Part shown: one piece after another, positions 1 through 9,262 of the stretch
How the letters are laid out: each line of letters begins with the position of its first letter
How positions within the stretch are numbered: position 1 is the first letter of the stretch
Assembly (NCBI RefSeq): GCF_001956315.1
Contig: NZ_KV887142.1
Coordinates: 108,152 to 172,151, forward strand
Direction: 5' to 3'
Origin: Sphingomonas montana
GTDB taxonomy: Bacteria; Pseudomonadota; Alphaproteobacteria; Sphingomonadales; Sphingomonadaceae
Length of the DNA: 64,000 bases
Notes under the pieces: model-generated
The model's database searches: none
What the model was told of the DNA's origin: nothing
What the model saw: the letters and a program-made list of their open reading frames with translations, nothing else
Translations under genes and position numbers: made by a program

Positions 1-1
1 T

Positions 2-766
2 TTCTCGATCAACCGGATGCTCAGCTTCGATTCGGTGAAGCTCCGGCTCGACCGCGAACAGTCGCTCAGCTTCCTCGAATTCAACTACATGATCCTGCAG
101 GCCTACGACTTCCTCGAACTGTCGCGCCGCGCCGGTTGCCGCCTGCAGATGGGCGGGTCGGACCAGTGGGGCAACATCGTCAACGGCATCGAACTCGCCC
201 GCCGCGTCGATGGGGCGGAGGTGTTCGGCATCACCACCCCGCTCCTCACCACCGCGGACGGCGGCAAGATGGGCAAGACGGTCTCCGGCGCGGTCTGGCT
301 GCACGAGGACCAGCTGCCGCACTACGACTACTGGCAGTTCTGGCGCAACACCGACGACCGCGACGTCGGCCGCTTCCTCCGCCTGTTCACCGATCTGCCG
401 CTCGACGAGATCGCCCGGCTGGAAGCGTTGGAAGGTGCAGAGATCAACGCGGCAAAGAAGGTGCTGGCGGATGCCGCGACGACGCTGTGTCGCGGGGCGG
501 ATGCCGCAGCCGAAGCAGCAGAGACGGCCCGCCGCACGTTCGAGGAAGGCTCGGCCGGCGCGTCCCTCCCGACAATCGCCGGCCCGATCGGTGTGGTCGA
601 AGCACTGGTCGCGCTGGGGTTCGCCGCGTCCAACGGCGAGGCCCGTCGCAAGATCGGCGAGGGCGCAGTCAAATTCGACGGGGTTACCGTCACGGACCCA
701 ACCCATGGCCTGACGGCGGGCCGCCTGTCGCTCGGCAAGAAGAAGCACGCGCTAATTACCGGCTGA
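2..766 (+). CDS. tyrS: Tyrosyl-tRNA synthetase, C-terminal part (5' truncated by window edge)
   Basis: This enzyme charges tRNA-Tyr with tyrosine in the cytoplasm. The frame is open from base 2, so the N-terminal part, including the ATP-binding HIGH region, lies outside the window. What is visible is the second half of the class I catalytic domain: the [10 protein letters not shown] tyrosine-binding segment and KMGKT, which corresponds to the KMSKS loop. After these comes an anticodon-binding region and a C-terminal S4-like RNA-binding domain over the last 60 or so residues ([15 protein letters not shown]). About 255 codons are present out of roughly 400 expected. The identification is firm and only the start is unknown. 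Confidence 0.97.
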   Translation, partial: FSINRMLSFDSVKLRLDREQSLSFLEFNYMILQAYDFLELSRRAGCRLQMGGSDQWGNIVNGIELARRVDGAEVFGITTPLLTTADGGKMGKTVSGAVWLHEDQLPHYDYWQFWRNTDDRDVGRFLRLFTDLPLDEIARLEALEGAEINAAKKVLADAATTLCRGADAAAEAAETARRTFEEGSAGASLPTIAGPIGVVEALVALGFAASNGEARRKIGEGAVKFDGVTVTDPTHGLTAGRLSLGKKKHALITG

Positions 767-832
767 GTGAAACCGGCGGGCGTGTTCAAGCGATCGCGTC
801 GCAACGTAAGGGGGCCATGCGGAACCTCACTC

Positions 833-863
833 CCGCCATCCCGGACTTGATCCGGGATGGCGG
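833..863. repeat. Dispersed palindrome (CCCGGA-cttga-TCCGGG family)
   Basis: Two perfect 13-base arms (833-845 and 851-863) surround the 5-base loop cttga. Related copies with the same cttga or tcaag centre lie near 2133, 4452, 4509, 44236 and 49475. This one sits in the 282-base gap between the ends of tyrS and trxB, which transcribe toward each other. It may act as a bidirectional terminator or simply be a dispersed element. No gene is visible in the gap. Confidence 0.75.
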
Positions 864-949
864 CCAGAAAGCAGAAACTTTCCCGTCCGCTAGCCGGGGC
901 TACGTAAGTCGAGACAACACCATACGGGCAACAGGCAGCCTTGCCCTTC

Positions 950-1035
950 AGGGGAGCGATCGGGGTGGGGGCAACAGCACTTCAACCGCAACGCCGCGAT
1001 GAGCAAAAGGTCGGCCCCGACCCCTCCCGCAAAGT
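950..1035. repeat. Degenerate copy of a GGGGTGGGGGCAACAGCA ... TCGGCCCCG repeat
   Basis: The stretch from about 963 (ggggtgggggcaacagcac) to about 1030 (tcggccccgacccctcccg) matches both arms of the clearer inverted repeat at 54287-54401, in the same order and with a similar-sized spacer. It has decayed enough that the arms pair only partly. It lies directly downstream of the trxB stop codon. Confidence 0.45.
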
Positions 1036-1048
1036 TACGGACAAGCGA

Positions 1049-2026
1049 TCACTCAGCCGCCACTGCGACCTGTGCCGGTACGAAATCCGCCTCGGCCAGA
1101 AACCGCTCCGCATCCAGCGCCGCCATGCACCCCGTCCCCGCCGCGGTGATCGCCTGCCGATAATGCTTGTCCATCACGTCGCCGCAGGCAAACACGCCCT
1201 CGATGTTGGTCCGCGTCGTGCCCGGCTGTACCTCCAGATATCCGTCGTCGTCGGTATCCAGATGCCCCTTGAACAGCTCGGTCGACGGATGATGGCCGAT
1301 TGCCACGAACCCGCCATCGACCGGCAGCCGTTCGATCTCGCCCGTCACCGTATCGCGCAGGTCGAGCGCGACAAGACCCTCGGTCCCGCCGCCGTCCACG
1401 AACTCCGCGACCTCCCGGTTCCACAGCACGTTGACGTTGGGGTGCGCGAACAGCCGCTCCTGCAAAATCTTCTCCGCCCGCAACGTGTCGCGACGGTGGA
1501 TCAGCGTCACATGATGGCTGTGGTTGGTCAGGTACAGCGCCTCCTCGACCGCGGTATTGCCGCCACCGATCACCGCCACCTTCTTGCCGCGGTAGAAGAA
1601 GCCATCGCACGTCGCGCAGGCCGACACGCCCTTGCCGCGCAGGGCCGTCTCGCTCTCCAGCCCCAGCCAGCGCGCCTGCGCGCCCGTCGCGATCACCAGC
1701 GTATCGCCGGAGTAGATGGTGCCGTCGTCACCCACCAGCCGGAACGGCCGCTGCGACAGGTCGACCGACACGATCTGGTCCCACATCATCGTCGCGCCGA
1801 CATGCTCGGCCTGCGCCTGCATCTGGTCCATCAGCCACGGCCCCTGGATCACGTCCTTGAACCCGGGATAATTCTCGACGTCCGTCGTCGTCATCAACTG
1901 CCCGCCCGGCTGGATCCCCTGAACCACGATCGGCGCCAGCCCCGCGCGTGCGCCATAGATGGCCGCGGACAGCCCGGCAGGGCCGGATCCCAGGATGAGC
2001 ATGCGGGTGGAATGAACGGCGGCCAT
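1049..2026 (-). CDS. trxB: Thioredoxin reductase (NADPH)
   Basis: This 325-residue FAD/NADPH enzyme reduces thioredoxin in the cytoplasm. The N-terminal FAD-binding motif GSGPAG is at residues 13-18. The redox-active CATC disulfide is at 137-140, the NADPH-binding GGGNTA at 154-159, and the second FAD contact CGDV near 281. The ATG at 2026 is chosen because a GGAG Shine-Dalgarno stands a few bases upstream and homologues begin with a short leader before the first strand. The frame stays open upstream, but that part does not look like this family. Length and motifs are those of a complete low-Mr thioredoxin reductase. Confidence 0.96.
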   Translation of the reverse strand: MAAVHSTRMLILGSGPAGLSAAIYGARAGLAPIVVQGIQPGGQLMTTTDVENYPGFKDVIQGPWLMDQMQAQAEHVGATMMWDQIVSVDLSQRPFRLVGDDGTIYSGDTLVIATGAQARWLGLESETALRGKGVSACATCDGFFYRGKKVAVIGGGNTAVEEALYLTNHSHHVTLIHRRDTLRAEKILQERLFAHPNVNVLWNREVAEFVDGGGTEGLVALDLRDTVTGEIERLPVDGGFVAIGHHPSTELFKGHLDTDDDGYLEVQPGTTRTNIEGVFACGDVMDKHYRQAITAAGTGCMAALDAERFLAEADFVPAQVAVAAE

Positions 2027-2132
2027 GGTAACTCCGGGGTACGGTCTGCTGCGCTTGAGATAGTAGGGCGCGCCGCCAAACCCAAGCGGAAGATGGCTGG
2101 GGCATGGCTCATTGCAGTTCCCGAACACCATC

Positions 2133-2209
2133 ACCCCGGACCCGATCCGGGGTCCAGGGCCGCGTGCATAACGCCTGCGTCTCTAGATCGCGGATGAGGT
2201 CCGGGGTGA
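2133..2209. repeat. Double copy of the CCCCGGA palindrome family
   Basis: A perfect hairpin (ACCCCGGA at 2133-2140, TCCGGGGT at 2146-2153) is followed by a further inverted half-site, GTCCGGGGTGA, at 2199-2209. It can pair with the left arm at longer range. It occupies the 276-base gap between rplS and trxB, which carries no gene. Confidence 0.65.
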
Positions 2210-2245
2210 CGAGAACGAGCGGGTCTGCTCGCAACCCCGACGCAC

Positions 2246-2280
2246 AAAGAAAAAGGCACGGAGGTCACCCCCCGCGCCTT
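2246..2280 (-). terminator. Rho-independent terminator of trmD-rplS
   Basis: Read on the minus strand, just after the rplS stop, a GC-rich stem (GGCGCGGGGGG ... CCTCCGTGCC) is followed directly by TTTTTCTTT. This is a classical intrinsic terminator about 25 bases beyond the stop codon. Confidence 0.8.
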
Positions 2281-2302
2281 CATCAGGCCGAAGCCGAAAG
2301 GC

Positions 2303-2692
2303 TCAGGCCTCGACCGTGCCCTTGGCCGGACGCGGGTCGCGGCGCTCGGCGATACGCGCCGACTTGCCGGTACGACCGCGCAGATAATAGAGCTTCGCAC
2401 GCCGCACGACGCCGCGACGCACGACATCGATCGAATCGATGTTCGGCGAGTAGAGCGGGAACACGCGCTCCACGCCTTCGCCGAAGCTGATCTTGCGGAC
2501 GGTGAAGGACGAACCCATGCCACGCTGTGCGCGGGCGATGCAGACGCCTTCATAATATTGGACGCGGGTCCGCTCGCCTTCGACCACCTTCACGCCGACC
2601 TTGACGGTGTCGCCGGGGCGGAACTGGGGGATGGCGCGTGCCGCGGTGTACTTTTCGATCTGCTCTGCTTCGAGCGTCTGGATGAGGTTCAT
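2303..2692 (-). CDS. rplS: 50S ribosomal protein L19 (bL19)
   Basis: A 129-residue protein of the large ribosomal subunit, located at the interface with the 30S subunit. It starts MNLIQTLE and contains the conserved [22 protein letters not shown] and [11 protein letters not shown] segments. Its ATG overlaps the trmD stop by four bases, so the two genes are translationally coupled, as in most proteobacteria. The short basic C-terminal tail ([12 protein letters not shown]) is usual in this group. Confidence 0.98.
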   Translation of the reverse strand: MNLIQTLEAEQIEKYTAARAIPQFRPGDTVKVGVKVVEGERTRVQYYEGVCIARAQRGMGSSFTVRKISFGEGVERVFPLYSPNIDSIDVVRRGVVRRAKLYYLRGRTGKSARIAERRDPRPAKGTVEA

Positions 2693-3435
2693 CCCATCGG
2701 TCCTTTACGTCGTTGCCGCGCGCCAGAGGGCGACTGGACCCGAGCGTCCTCATGACGCTCCCAAAGATCCGGCCGCCGTGACCGTGTGTCGATCTCCGCC
2801 TGCGCCTTGCGCCATGCATCGATCTTCGCATGATCCCCCGATCGCAGCACCTGCGGGATCATGCGCCCTTCCCATTCCACCGGGCGGGTATAATGCGGAT
2901 ATTCGAGCAGCCCCGTTTCGAAGCTCTCGTCATCCCCGCTGGAAGCGGCACCCATTACGCCGGGAAGCAGCCGGACGCAAGCATCCAGCAGGGTCAGCGC
3001 CGCCATCTCGCCCCCCGACAATATATAGTCGCCGATCGACACCGGCTCGATCGCGCGCGCCTCGAACAACCGCTCGTCGATCCCCTCGAACCGCCCGCAC
3101 AATATGGTCACCCCCAGCCCCGCCGCCAGCGCCCGGACCCGGTCCTGCGTCAACGGCCGCCCGCGCGGCGTCATGGCCAGCAACGGCACGTCCGGCCGCC
3201 GTTCGACCGCCGCATCCACCGCGCGGGCCAGCACGTCGGCCCGCATCACCATCCCCGCTCCGCCGCCGGCCGGCGTGTCGTCCACCGACTTGTGCCGGTC
3301 GGTCGCGTGATCGCGGATCTGCAAGGGTTCGCACGACCAGCGCCCGTCCGCCAGCGCCCGCCCCGCCATGCTCGCGCCCAGCGGCCCCGGAAACATCTCG
3401 GGGTACAAGGTCAGGATGGTCGCGGCCCATGTCAT
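2689..3435 (-). CDS. trmD: tRNA (guanine37-N1)-methyltransferase
   Basis: This SPOUT-class enzyme methylates G37 next to the anticodon and prevents +1 frameshifting. The 248-residue protein has the family start ([18 protein letters not shown]), the knot region with [11 protein letters not shown], and [11 protein letters not shown] take the ATG at 3435. An in-frame ATG at 3447 sits directly against the GAGAAG purine run and is less likely. Transcription runs into rplS. Unusually, rimM does not lie directly upstream: a divergent flavoprotein gene begins 75 bases away, so the trmD promoter must lie in that short gap. Confidence 0.96.
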   Translation of the reverse strand: MTWAATILTLYPEMFPGPLGASMAGRALADGRWSCEPLQIRDHATDRHKSVDDTPAGGGAGMVMRADVLARAVDAAVERRPDVPLLAMTPRGRPLTQDRVRALAAGLGVTILCGRFEGIDERLFEARAIEPVSIGDYILSGGEMAALTLLDACVRLLPGVMGAASSGDDESFETGLLEYPHYTRPVEWEGRMIPQVLRSGDHAKIDAWRKAQAEIDTRSRRPDLWERHEDARVQSPSGARQRRKGPMG

Positions 3436-3509
3436 GCCGCGGTCCATCTTCTCACTGACATGGATTGGCAAGCAGGGAACGATCCCCACACTGACGATTT
3501 GCTTGGACC

Positions 3510-4433
3510 ATGACGGACAGGACCTACGACGCATTGGTAATCGGTGGCGGCCCGGCCGGGTTGACCGCCGCGATCTACCTCGCCCGCTTCCACCTCGACA
3601 CATTGGTGGTCGACGCGGGCAAGAGTCGCACGGCGCTGATTCCGCTCAGCCACAACCATGCCGGCTATCCGCAGGGTGTACGGGGGACCGATCTGCTCGC
3701 CGACATGCGCACGCAGGCCGCGGAATATGGTGCACCCGTCACCCCCGGCGCGGTGACGAAGCTCGACCGCCACGCCGACGGCCGGTTCTTCGTCGAACTC
3801 GACGGTGGCGAAACGCTGTTCGCCCACAGCGTCCTGCTGGCCACCGGCGTCGTCAACAAGCGCCCGCCGATCGACGACACCGTTCATTACGAGGCGCTCG
3901 AACGCGGCCTGCTGCGCTACTGCCCGGTCTGCGACGGCTATGAGGTTACCGATCGCAAGGTCGGCATCATCGGCACCGGGTCGCATGGCATGAAGGAAGC
4001 CGTCTTCCTGCGCAGCTACACGCGCGATGTCACCCTGATCTCCCCCGACGCCGAACATTGCCTCGGCGACGATGAGATCGCACGGCTCGACGCACTCGGC
4101 GTCGTCCGCGTGGCCGGCCCCTGCGACCGGCTGCGGATCGAAGGGGACAGCCTCATCGTCCCCACCCCGCAGGGTGGTCTCGCCTTCGACAGCGTCTACC
4201 CTGCACTCGGCTCGGACATCCGCTCGCGCCTGGCGGTCGATCTCGGCGCGGACGCCGGCGACGACGGCTGCATGCATGTCGACGATCACCAGCGCACGAC
4301 CGTGCCGGGCCTCTATGCCGCGGGCGACGTGGTCATCGGCCTCGACCAGATCAGCCATGCCATGGGTGCCGCCGGCGTCGCCGCCACGACGATGCGCAAC
4401 GACCTGGCGGAGAAACGCGCGCTGGTGCGGTAG
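3510..4433 (+). CDS. Thioredoxin-reductase-like FAD/NAD(P)-dependent oxidoreductase
   Basis: A 307-residue flavoprotein built like thioredoxin reductase: FAD motif GGGPAG at residues 12-17, CPVC redox pair at 138-141 followed by DGYE, a second nucleotide-binding GTGSHG near 155-160, and AAGDVV near the C terminus. The NADPH-binding sequence differs from the GGGNTA form of the trxB product at 1049-2026, so the natural partner is probably not ordinary thioredoxin. The gene is inserted, in opposite orientation, between rimM and trmD of the usual ribosomal operon. The fold is certain, the substrate unknown. Confidence 0.88.
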   Translation: MTDRTYDALVIGGGPAGLTAAIYLARFHLDTLVVDAGKSRTALIPLSHNHAGYPQGVRGTDLLADMRTQAAEYGAPVTPGAVTKLDRHADGRFFVELDGGETLFAHSVLLATGVVNKRPPIDDTVHYEALERGLLRYCPVCDGYEVTDRKVGIIGTGSHGMKEAVFLRSYTRDVTLISPDAEHCLGDDEIARLDALGVVRVAGPCDRLRIEGDSLIVPTPQGGLAFDSVYPALGSDIRSRLAVDLGADAGDDGCMHVDDHQRTTVPGLYAAGDVVIGLDQISHAMGAAGVAATTMRNDLAEKRALVR

Positions 4434-4450
4434 GGAACCACTCTAACCGT

Positions 4451-4532
4451 CACCCCGGGCTTGACCCGGGGTCCCGCTGCCTTTCGACACGCGGCAGAAG
4501 AAGTGGGGCCCCGGATCAAGTCCGGGGCGACG
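4451..4532. repeat. Paired palindromes between convergent genes
   Basis: Two hairpins of the CCCGG-cttga-CCGGG family stand here: ACCCCGGG / CCCGGGGT (4452-4459 and 4465-4472) and CCCCGGA / TCCGGGG (4509-4515 and 4521-4527). The second copy has the inverted loop tcaag, so the two copies face each other. They fill the gap between the convergent ends of the flavoprotein gene and rimM and could stop transcription from both sides. Confidence 0.7.
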
Positions 4533-4561
4533 AATAAAAGGCAGCTGCCGCCAACCAAGCC

Positions 4562-5041
4562 TCAAACCAGAAACGCGTCGTCCACCACCACGCGGTCCGG
4601 CTCCAGCACCGCCGCAGGTTCGCTGAACGGCATCATCGCGCGTTTGCCGTCCGGCCGCTCGACCTCGATCACGTCGCCCGCCCCGAAATTCTCGATCGCC
4701 ACGACATGGCCGATCGGCACCCCCGCGGCATCGACGCAGGGCAGGCCGATCACGTCCGCATGATAATATTCACCCGGCGCCAACGGCGGCAGCGCGGACC
4801 GCGGCACCGACAGTTCGGTCCCGCGCATCGCCTCCGCCCCGTTCCGGTCGACGATCTCGGCGAACCGCGCGATCGCGCCGTTCCCGCCCGGCCGCAAGGA
4901 CTTCAGCGTCAGCGCGCCGTCGTTGAACGACGCATGCGCCTTCAGCCCCGCAACGTCTTCCGCGAAAAGCTTCAGCCGGACTTCGCCGGCAATGCCGTGC
5001 GCGCCGATGATGACGGCCAGCGTGATCGGACGATCGGTCAT
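4562..5041 (-). CDS. rimM: Ribosome maturation factor RimM
   Basis: RimM binds S19 and helps mature the 3' domain of 16S rRNA. The 159-residue protein begins MTDRPITLAVIIGAHGIAGEVRLKLF, the conserved N-terminal barrel, and continues with a PRC-barrel domain (EYYHADVIGLPCVD ... GDVIEVERP, then MMPF). The ATG at 5041 has a GGGGAC purine run six bases upstream. An in-frame TTG at 5053 is less attractive. It lies about 100 bases downstream of rpsP and is probably co-transcribed with it. Confidence 0.95.
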   Translation of the reverse strand: MTDRPITLAVIIGAHGIAGEVRLKLFAEDVAGLKAHASFNDGALTLKSLRPGGNGAIARFAEIVDRNGAEAMRGTELSVPRSALPPLAPGEYYHADVIGLPCVDAAGVPIGHVVAIENFGAGDVIEVERPDGKRAMMPFSEPAAVLEPDRVVVDDAFLV

Positions 5042-5143
5042 AAGGGTCCCCAAACGCGGAACCCGCCCATCGGCGAAAGCCGGCGGACGGGTCCGGAGAT
5101 GGCGACCCCGTCACGGGGCCGCCCAATTGTCGCAGGATCCGGC

Positions 5144-5590
5144 TCAGGCCCCGGTCGTCTCGGCGGTCTCGGCACCTTCGCTCGGTGCGGCGTCGGATGC
5201 GCCCTCGGCCGGATCGGTCGCCGACTTGGCTTCGTTCGCGGCGGCCTCGGCGGCGGCGGCCTTGGTCGCGCGCTCCTCGGCCCGCTCCACGGCCTTCTCG
5301 CCCGGCTTGCCCTTGTCGGGGTTGGTGCGCGCGGGGCGCTCCTTCACGCCGGCGACGTCCAGGAAGCGGGCGACGCGGTCGGTCGGCTGCGCACCCATCG
5401 ACAGCCAGTGCTTGGCACGCTCGGTGTCCAGGATCACGCGCTTCTCGTCATCCTTGGCGAGCAGCGGGTTGTAGGTGCCGATCTTCTCGATGAAGCGGCC
5501 GTCGCGCGGCGCGCGCGAATTGGCGACGACGATACGATAATAAGGACGCTTCTTGGCGCCACCGCGCGACAGACGGATCGAAACGGACAT
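5144..5590 (-). CDS. rpsP: 30S ribosomal protein S16 (bS16) with acidic/alanine tail
   Basis: The first 80 or so of 148 residues are typical S16 ([34 protein letters not shown]). The remaining 65 residues form a low-complexity tail rich in Ala, Glu and Lys ([20 protein letters not shown]), which is absent from short S16 proteins such as that of E. coli. Such extensions occur in alphaproteobacteria. The start at 5590 is supported by AAGGAAAT a few bases upstream. It is the first gene of the rpsP-rimM unit. Confidence 0.96.
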   Translation of the reverse strand: MSVSIRLSRGGAKKRPYYRIVVANSRAPRDGRFIEKIGTYNPLLAKDDEKRVILDTERAKHWLSMGAQPTDRVARFLDVAGVKERPARTNPDKGKPGEKAVERAEERATKAAAAEAAANEAKSATDPAEGASDAAPSEGAETAETTGA

Positions 5591-5759
5591 ACTGTATTTC
5601 CTTCGTTGATGTTCTGAACTGAAACTTGAAACTGTGTTTGGAGATATGCACTCCACCTCGGGGCCGTCGCCGCGGCGAAAGCCGGGGTCTCGCTCCGTAA
5701 CGGGCTACCCCTTCACCGAGGGGAATCCCGGCATCCGCCGGGGTGAACGGGACGGATGC

Positions 5760-7238
5760 TCACTTCTTCTTGAACCCGTTGAACCCGGCCGGCAGGTTGC
5801 CCGGACCGCCCAGCCCCGGCAGCCCGCCCGGCATACCGCCGGCAGGGCCCCCCATGCCGCCCATGCCCGGGGCGATGCCGCCCAGCGCCGCCCCCATGCC
5901 GCCCTTGCCGAACAGTGCGCCAAGACCCTTCAACCCGCCCATCTTCTTGATCTTCTTCATGGCGGTGGCCATGTCCTGATGCATCTTGAGCACCTTATTG
6001 ACGTCCTGCACCGTGGTGCCGGATCCCTTGGCGACGCGGATCTTGCGCTTGGCGTTCAGCAGCTCGGGCTTGACGCGCTCCTTCATCGTCATGGACGAGA
6101 TGATCGCGTCCATTCGCACCAGCACCTTGTCGTCCGCCTGGCCATTGGCCATCGCGTTCTTCACCTGCTTTACGCCGGGCAGCATCGCGGCCAGGCCGGA
6201 AATGCCGCCCATCCGCTGCATCTGCGCCAGCTGGGACCTGAGGTCGTTCAGGTCGAACTGCCCCTTGGCCATCTTGGCGGCCAGCGCTTCGGCCTCGCCT
6301 TCCTTGATCGTCTCGGCGGCGCGTTCCACCAGCGACACGACGTCGCCCATGCCCAGGATGCGCCCCGCGACGCGGCCCGGATGGAACAGTTCCAGTGCGT
6401 CCAGCTTCTCGCCGGTGCCGACGAACTTGATCGGCCGACCCGTCACCGCACGCATCGACAACGCGGCCCCGCCGCGCGCGTCGCCGTCCATGCGGGTCAG
6501 CACCACGCCGGTCAGCGGCACCTGATCGGAGAAATTCTTCGCGACGTTGACCGCGTCCTGACCGGTCAGCGCATCGACGACCAGCAGGATCTCCTGCGGC
6601 TTGGCGATGTCGGCCACGGCCTTCATCTCGTCCATCAACGCCTGATCGACATGCAGGCGCCCTGCCGTATCGAGCATCACGACGTCGAAACCCTGCAGCT
6701 TGGCCGCCTGCAACGCACGCCGCGCGATATCGACCGGCTGCTGTCCCTCGACGATCGGCAGCGTCGCGACCGACGTCTGCGTGCCCAGCGTCGCCAGCTG
6801 TTCCTGCGCGGCCGGCCGGTTGACGTCCAGCGACGCCATCATCACGCGCTTGCGGCCACGCTCGGTCAGCCGCTTGGCGATCTTGGCGGTCGTCGTCGTC
6901 TTGCCCGACCCCTGCAGGCCGACCATCATCACCACCGCGGGCGGCGCCACGTCCAGCTCCAGGTCGACCTGGTCCGAACCCAGCATCTCGACCAGCGCGT
7001 CATTGACGATCTTGACGACCTGCTGCCCGGGCGTCACCGATTTCAGGACGTTCTGGCCGACCGCCTGCTCCGTCGCCTTGTCGACGAATTCGCGCACCAC
7101 CGGCAACGCGACGTCGGCTTCGAGCAGTGCGATCCGCACTTCGCGCATCGCCGCGCGCACGTCCGCCTCGGCCAGCGCACCACGGCCGCGCAGCTTGTCG
7201 AACACACCGCTCAGGCGGTCGCTCAGGGTCTCGAACAT
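5760..7238 (-). CDS. ffh: Signal recognition particle protein Ffh (SRP54)
   Basis: The 492-residue GTPase of the signal recognition particle. With 4.5S RNA it delivers nascent membrane proteins to FtsY. It shows the N domain, the G domain with GLQGSGKT at residues 107-114 and DTAGRLHVDQ, and a methionine-rich M domain. The tail is rich in Gly, Met and Pro and ends in FKKK. The ATG at 7238 follows GGGAGAAG. The frame is open upstream, but that part is not SRP-like. Its receptor gene ftsY is about 3 kb away on the other strand. Confidence 0.97.
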   Translation of the reverse strand: MFETLSDRLSGVFDKLRGRGALAEADVRAAMREVRIALLEADVALPVVREFVDKATEQAVGQNVLKSVTPGQQVVKIVNDALVEMLGSDQVDLELDVAPPAVVMMVGLQGSGKTTTTAKIAKRLTERGRKRVMMASLDVNRPAAQEQLATLGTQTSVATLPIVEGQQPVDIARRALQAAKLQGFDVVMLDTAGRLHVDQALMDEMKAVADIAKPQEILLVVDALTGQDAVNVAKNFSDQVPLTGVVLTRMDGDARGGAALSMRAVTGRPIKFVGTGEKLDALELFHPGRVAGRILGMGDVVSLVERAAETIKEGEAEALAAKMAKGQFDLNDLRSQLAQMQRMGGISGLAAMLPGVKQVKNAMANGQADDKVLVRMDAIISSMTMKERVKPELLNAKRKIRVAKGSGTTVQDVNKVLKMHQDMATAMKKIKKMGGLKGLGALFGKGGMGAALGGIAPGMGGMGGPAGGMPGGLPGLGGPGNLPAGFNGFKKK

Positions 7239-7572
7239 TCGCTTCTCCCGCGCCCCGCCCGGGGCAAAATCCGGTTCCGTCCGGGCCAACGCACAAAGCG
7301 CCGGCGGGCGAAAACTCGCTGGCCGGCGGGCACCCGCGGGTGCTTGCACATCGGTTCCGGATGGAACGGTCGGTGGCGGCATAGCCCGCAACCGACCGAA
7401 ACACAATGTGAAACCCGTCGCCAACCCGGCTCATACCGTGCCGCTCCCGTCGCTGGTCTTAACCTATCCTAAAGCGATGGCGTGTCAGGGCCGGGAAATG
7501 GCAATTTCGATTTCCCGCCGTACGCCGCGACCCGATCGCTTCGGTCCTGCGGCTGGATCGGACGAGGCGATC
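7239..7572. other. Divergent promoter region between ffh and a GGDEF-EAL gene
   Basis: This 334-base gap carries no convincing gene. It must hold the promoters of both neighbours. A perfect 14-base palindrome, GCACCCGCGGGTGC, lies at 7330-7343 and could be a protein-binding site. I cannot identify -35/-10 elements with confidence. Confidence 0.5.
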
Positions 7573-9102
7573 ATGACGGATGGTCATGGCGTGCTGCTCG
7601 TGGGATTGTGGATCATCGTGCTGCTGGCCTGCATCGGGTCGCAACATTTGCCGTCCGCGATCGGTTCGGACGATGCACGCGCCGTCCTGCTCTGCGCGCT
7701 GCTGCTCAACATCGCGCTGTCGCTGCTCGGTGCGATCCGCCATCGCCGGCTCCTGGCCGACAGCCGGCTGTGCCGCACGCTGGAGGCGCGGGTCCAGACG
7801 CTGGCCTCGCGCGATCCGCTGACCGGCCTCGCCAACCGCCGCACGCTGGCCGAGGTGGCGAGCGGCACGATGATCACCGCGGCACGGCGCGGGCTCAGCA
7901 TCGCCGTCCTGACCGTGAACCTCGACAATTTCCGCAGCGTCAACGAAGGACCGGGGCATGAGGCCGGCGACGCGGTGCTGGTTGATATGGCCGAGGCGCT
8001 CACCGCGCTGATCCCGCCGTCGGCCACCGTCGCACGGCTGGGCGGCGACGAGTTCTGCTGCCTGATGACGTTCGATGCCGGCCGCCCCGCCACGGTCGAC
8101 GGGCTGGTCGCCGCGATCATGGCCCGCCTGACGCGCCCGCTCGCAGTCGGCCGCGAATCGATCCGTCGCACCGTGTCGATCGGCATCGCCCGCACCGAAC
8201 CCGGCGACATGACGATCGATGCGGCCATGCGCCGTGCCGACATCGCGCTGTCCGCGGTGAAGAAGGCCGGCGGAGACGCGGCAAGCTGGTTCGACGCCGG
8301 CATGGGTCGCGAACTCGCGGTCCGCAACGCGATCGAGGCCGGCCTGCGGACCGCCATCCCCGCCGGCCGCATCGTGCCCTATTATGAACAGCAGATCGAT
8401 CTTTCGACCGGCCGGCTCGCCGGGTTCGAAGTGCTGGCCCGCTGGGATCATCCGACCGATGGAATCCTGCTGCCAGACCGGTTCATTCCGATCGCGGAGG
8501 AAGCCGGGCTCGTTTCCGACCTTTCGATGTCGATCATGCGGCAGGCGTTCGAACATGCCGCCAGCTGGGATCCGGGGCTTACCCTGTCGGTCAACATCAG
8601 CCCCGGCCAGCTGAAGGATCCGTGGCTGGCGGAAAAGATCCTGAAACTGCTGATCGAAACTAACTTCCCGCCGCAACGGCTGGAAATCGAGATCACCGAA
8701 ACGTCGCTGTTCGACAATCTGGCGCTCGCCCAGTCGATCGTCGCCTCGCTTAAGAACCAGGGCGTCCGGCTCGCGCTCGACGATTTCGGCACCGGCTATT
8801 CCAGTCTCGCCCATCTGCGCGCGTTGCCGTTCGACCGGATCAAGATCGACAAGAGCTTCGTCATGGCGATGGCCGACGATCCCGAATGCACCGCGATCGT
8901 CGAGGCGATCACCCGGCTTGGCCACAGCCTGTCCGTGCCGGTCACCGCCGAGGGCGTCGAAACCGCCGCGATCGCCGGCCGCCTGCGCGCGCTGGGCTGT
9001 CACAAGGTGCAGGGCTGGCACTATGGCCGCCCGCTCGACGTGCAGCAGGTCCGCCGCCTGCTCGCCGACCGTTCGCTGCTCGGCACCGCCCGCGCCGCCT
9101 GA
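7573..9102 (+). CDS. Membrane-anchored GGDEF-EAL protein (c-di-GMP signalling)
   Basis: This 509-residue protein has two predicted N-terminal membrane segments (GVLLVGLWIIVLLACIG and AVLLCALLLNIALSLLG), a GGDEF domain with intact GGDEF at residues 157-161, and an EAL domain. The EAL signature reads EVL (286-288), a change seen in active phosphodiesterases. The other catalytic segments are present (VNISP, EITETSLF, DDFGTGYSSL, KIDKSFV, AEGVET). Both synthesis and breakdown of c-di-GMP are therefore possible. No periplasmic sensor domain fits between the membrane segments. The start at 7573 has GACGAGG upstream; ATGs at 7477 and 7498 are alternatives. Confidence 0.88.
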   Translation: MTDGHGVLLVGLWIIVLLACIGSQHLPSAIGSDDARAVLLCALLLNIALSLLGAIRHRRLLADSRLCRTLEARVQTLASRDPLTGLANRRTLAEVASGTMITAARRGLSIAVLTVNLDNFRSVNEGPGHEAGDAVLVDMAEALTALIPPSATVARLGGDEFCCLMTFDAGRPATVDGLVAAIMARLTRPLAVGRESIRRTVSIGIARTEPGDMTIDAAMRRADIALSAVKKAGGDAASWFDAGMGRELAVRNAIEAGLRTAIPAGRIVPYYEQQIDLSTGRLAGFEVLARWDHPTDGILLPDRFIPIAEEAGLVSDLSMSIMRQAFEHAASWDPGLTLSVNISPGQLKDPWLAEKILKLLIETNFPPQRLEIEITETSLFDNLALAQSIVASLKNQGVRLALDDFGTGYSSLAHLRALPFDRIKIDKSFVMAMADDPECTAIVEAITRLGHSLSVPVTAEGVETAAIAGRLRALGCHKVQGWHYGRPLDVQQVRRLLADRSLLGTARAA

Positions 9103-9262
9103 CCCGCTCGGATACGACCACTTCGGACCAGGCAGCTGTTCTCCCGTACGGTTCGGCACGATCGTCCAATCAGACGTCGTCATGCTTCGGCTGCGCGCCC
9201 GCCACGGCCACCTGCCCCGAGAAAGTTGGACTTCCCCTGCCCCCGCACCTAGATCGCGGCGC

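Noticed and set aside
5634..7472. Open frame of about 612 codons on the plus strand opposite ffh
   Set aside because: Histidine- and glutamine-rich reversed coding sequence; ffh is complete on the minus strand.
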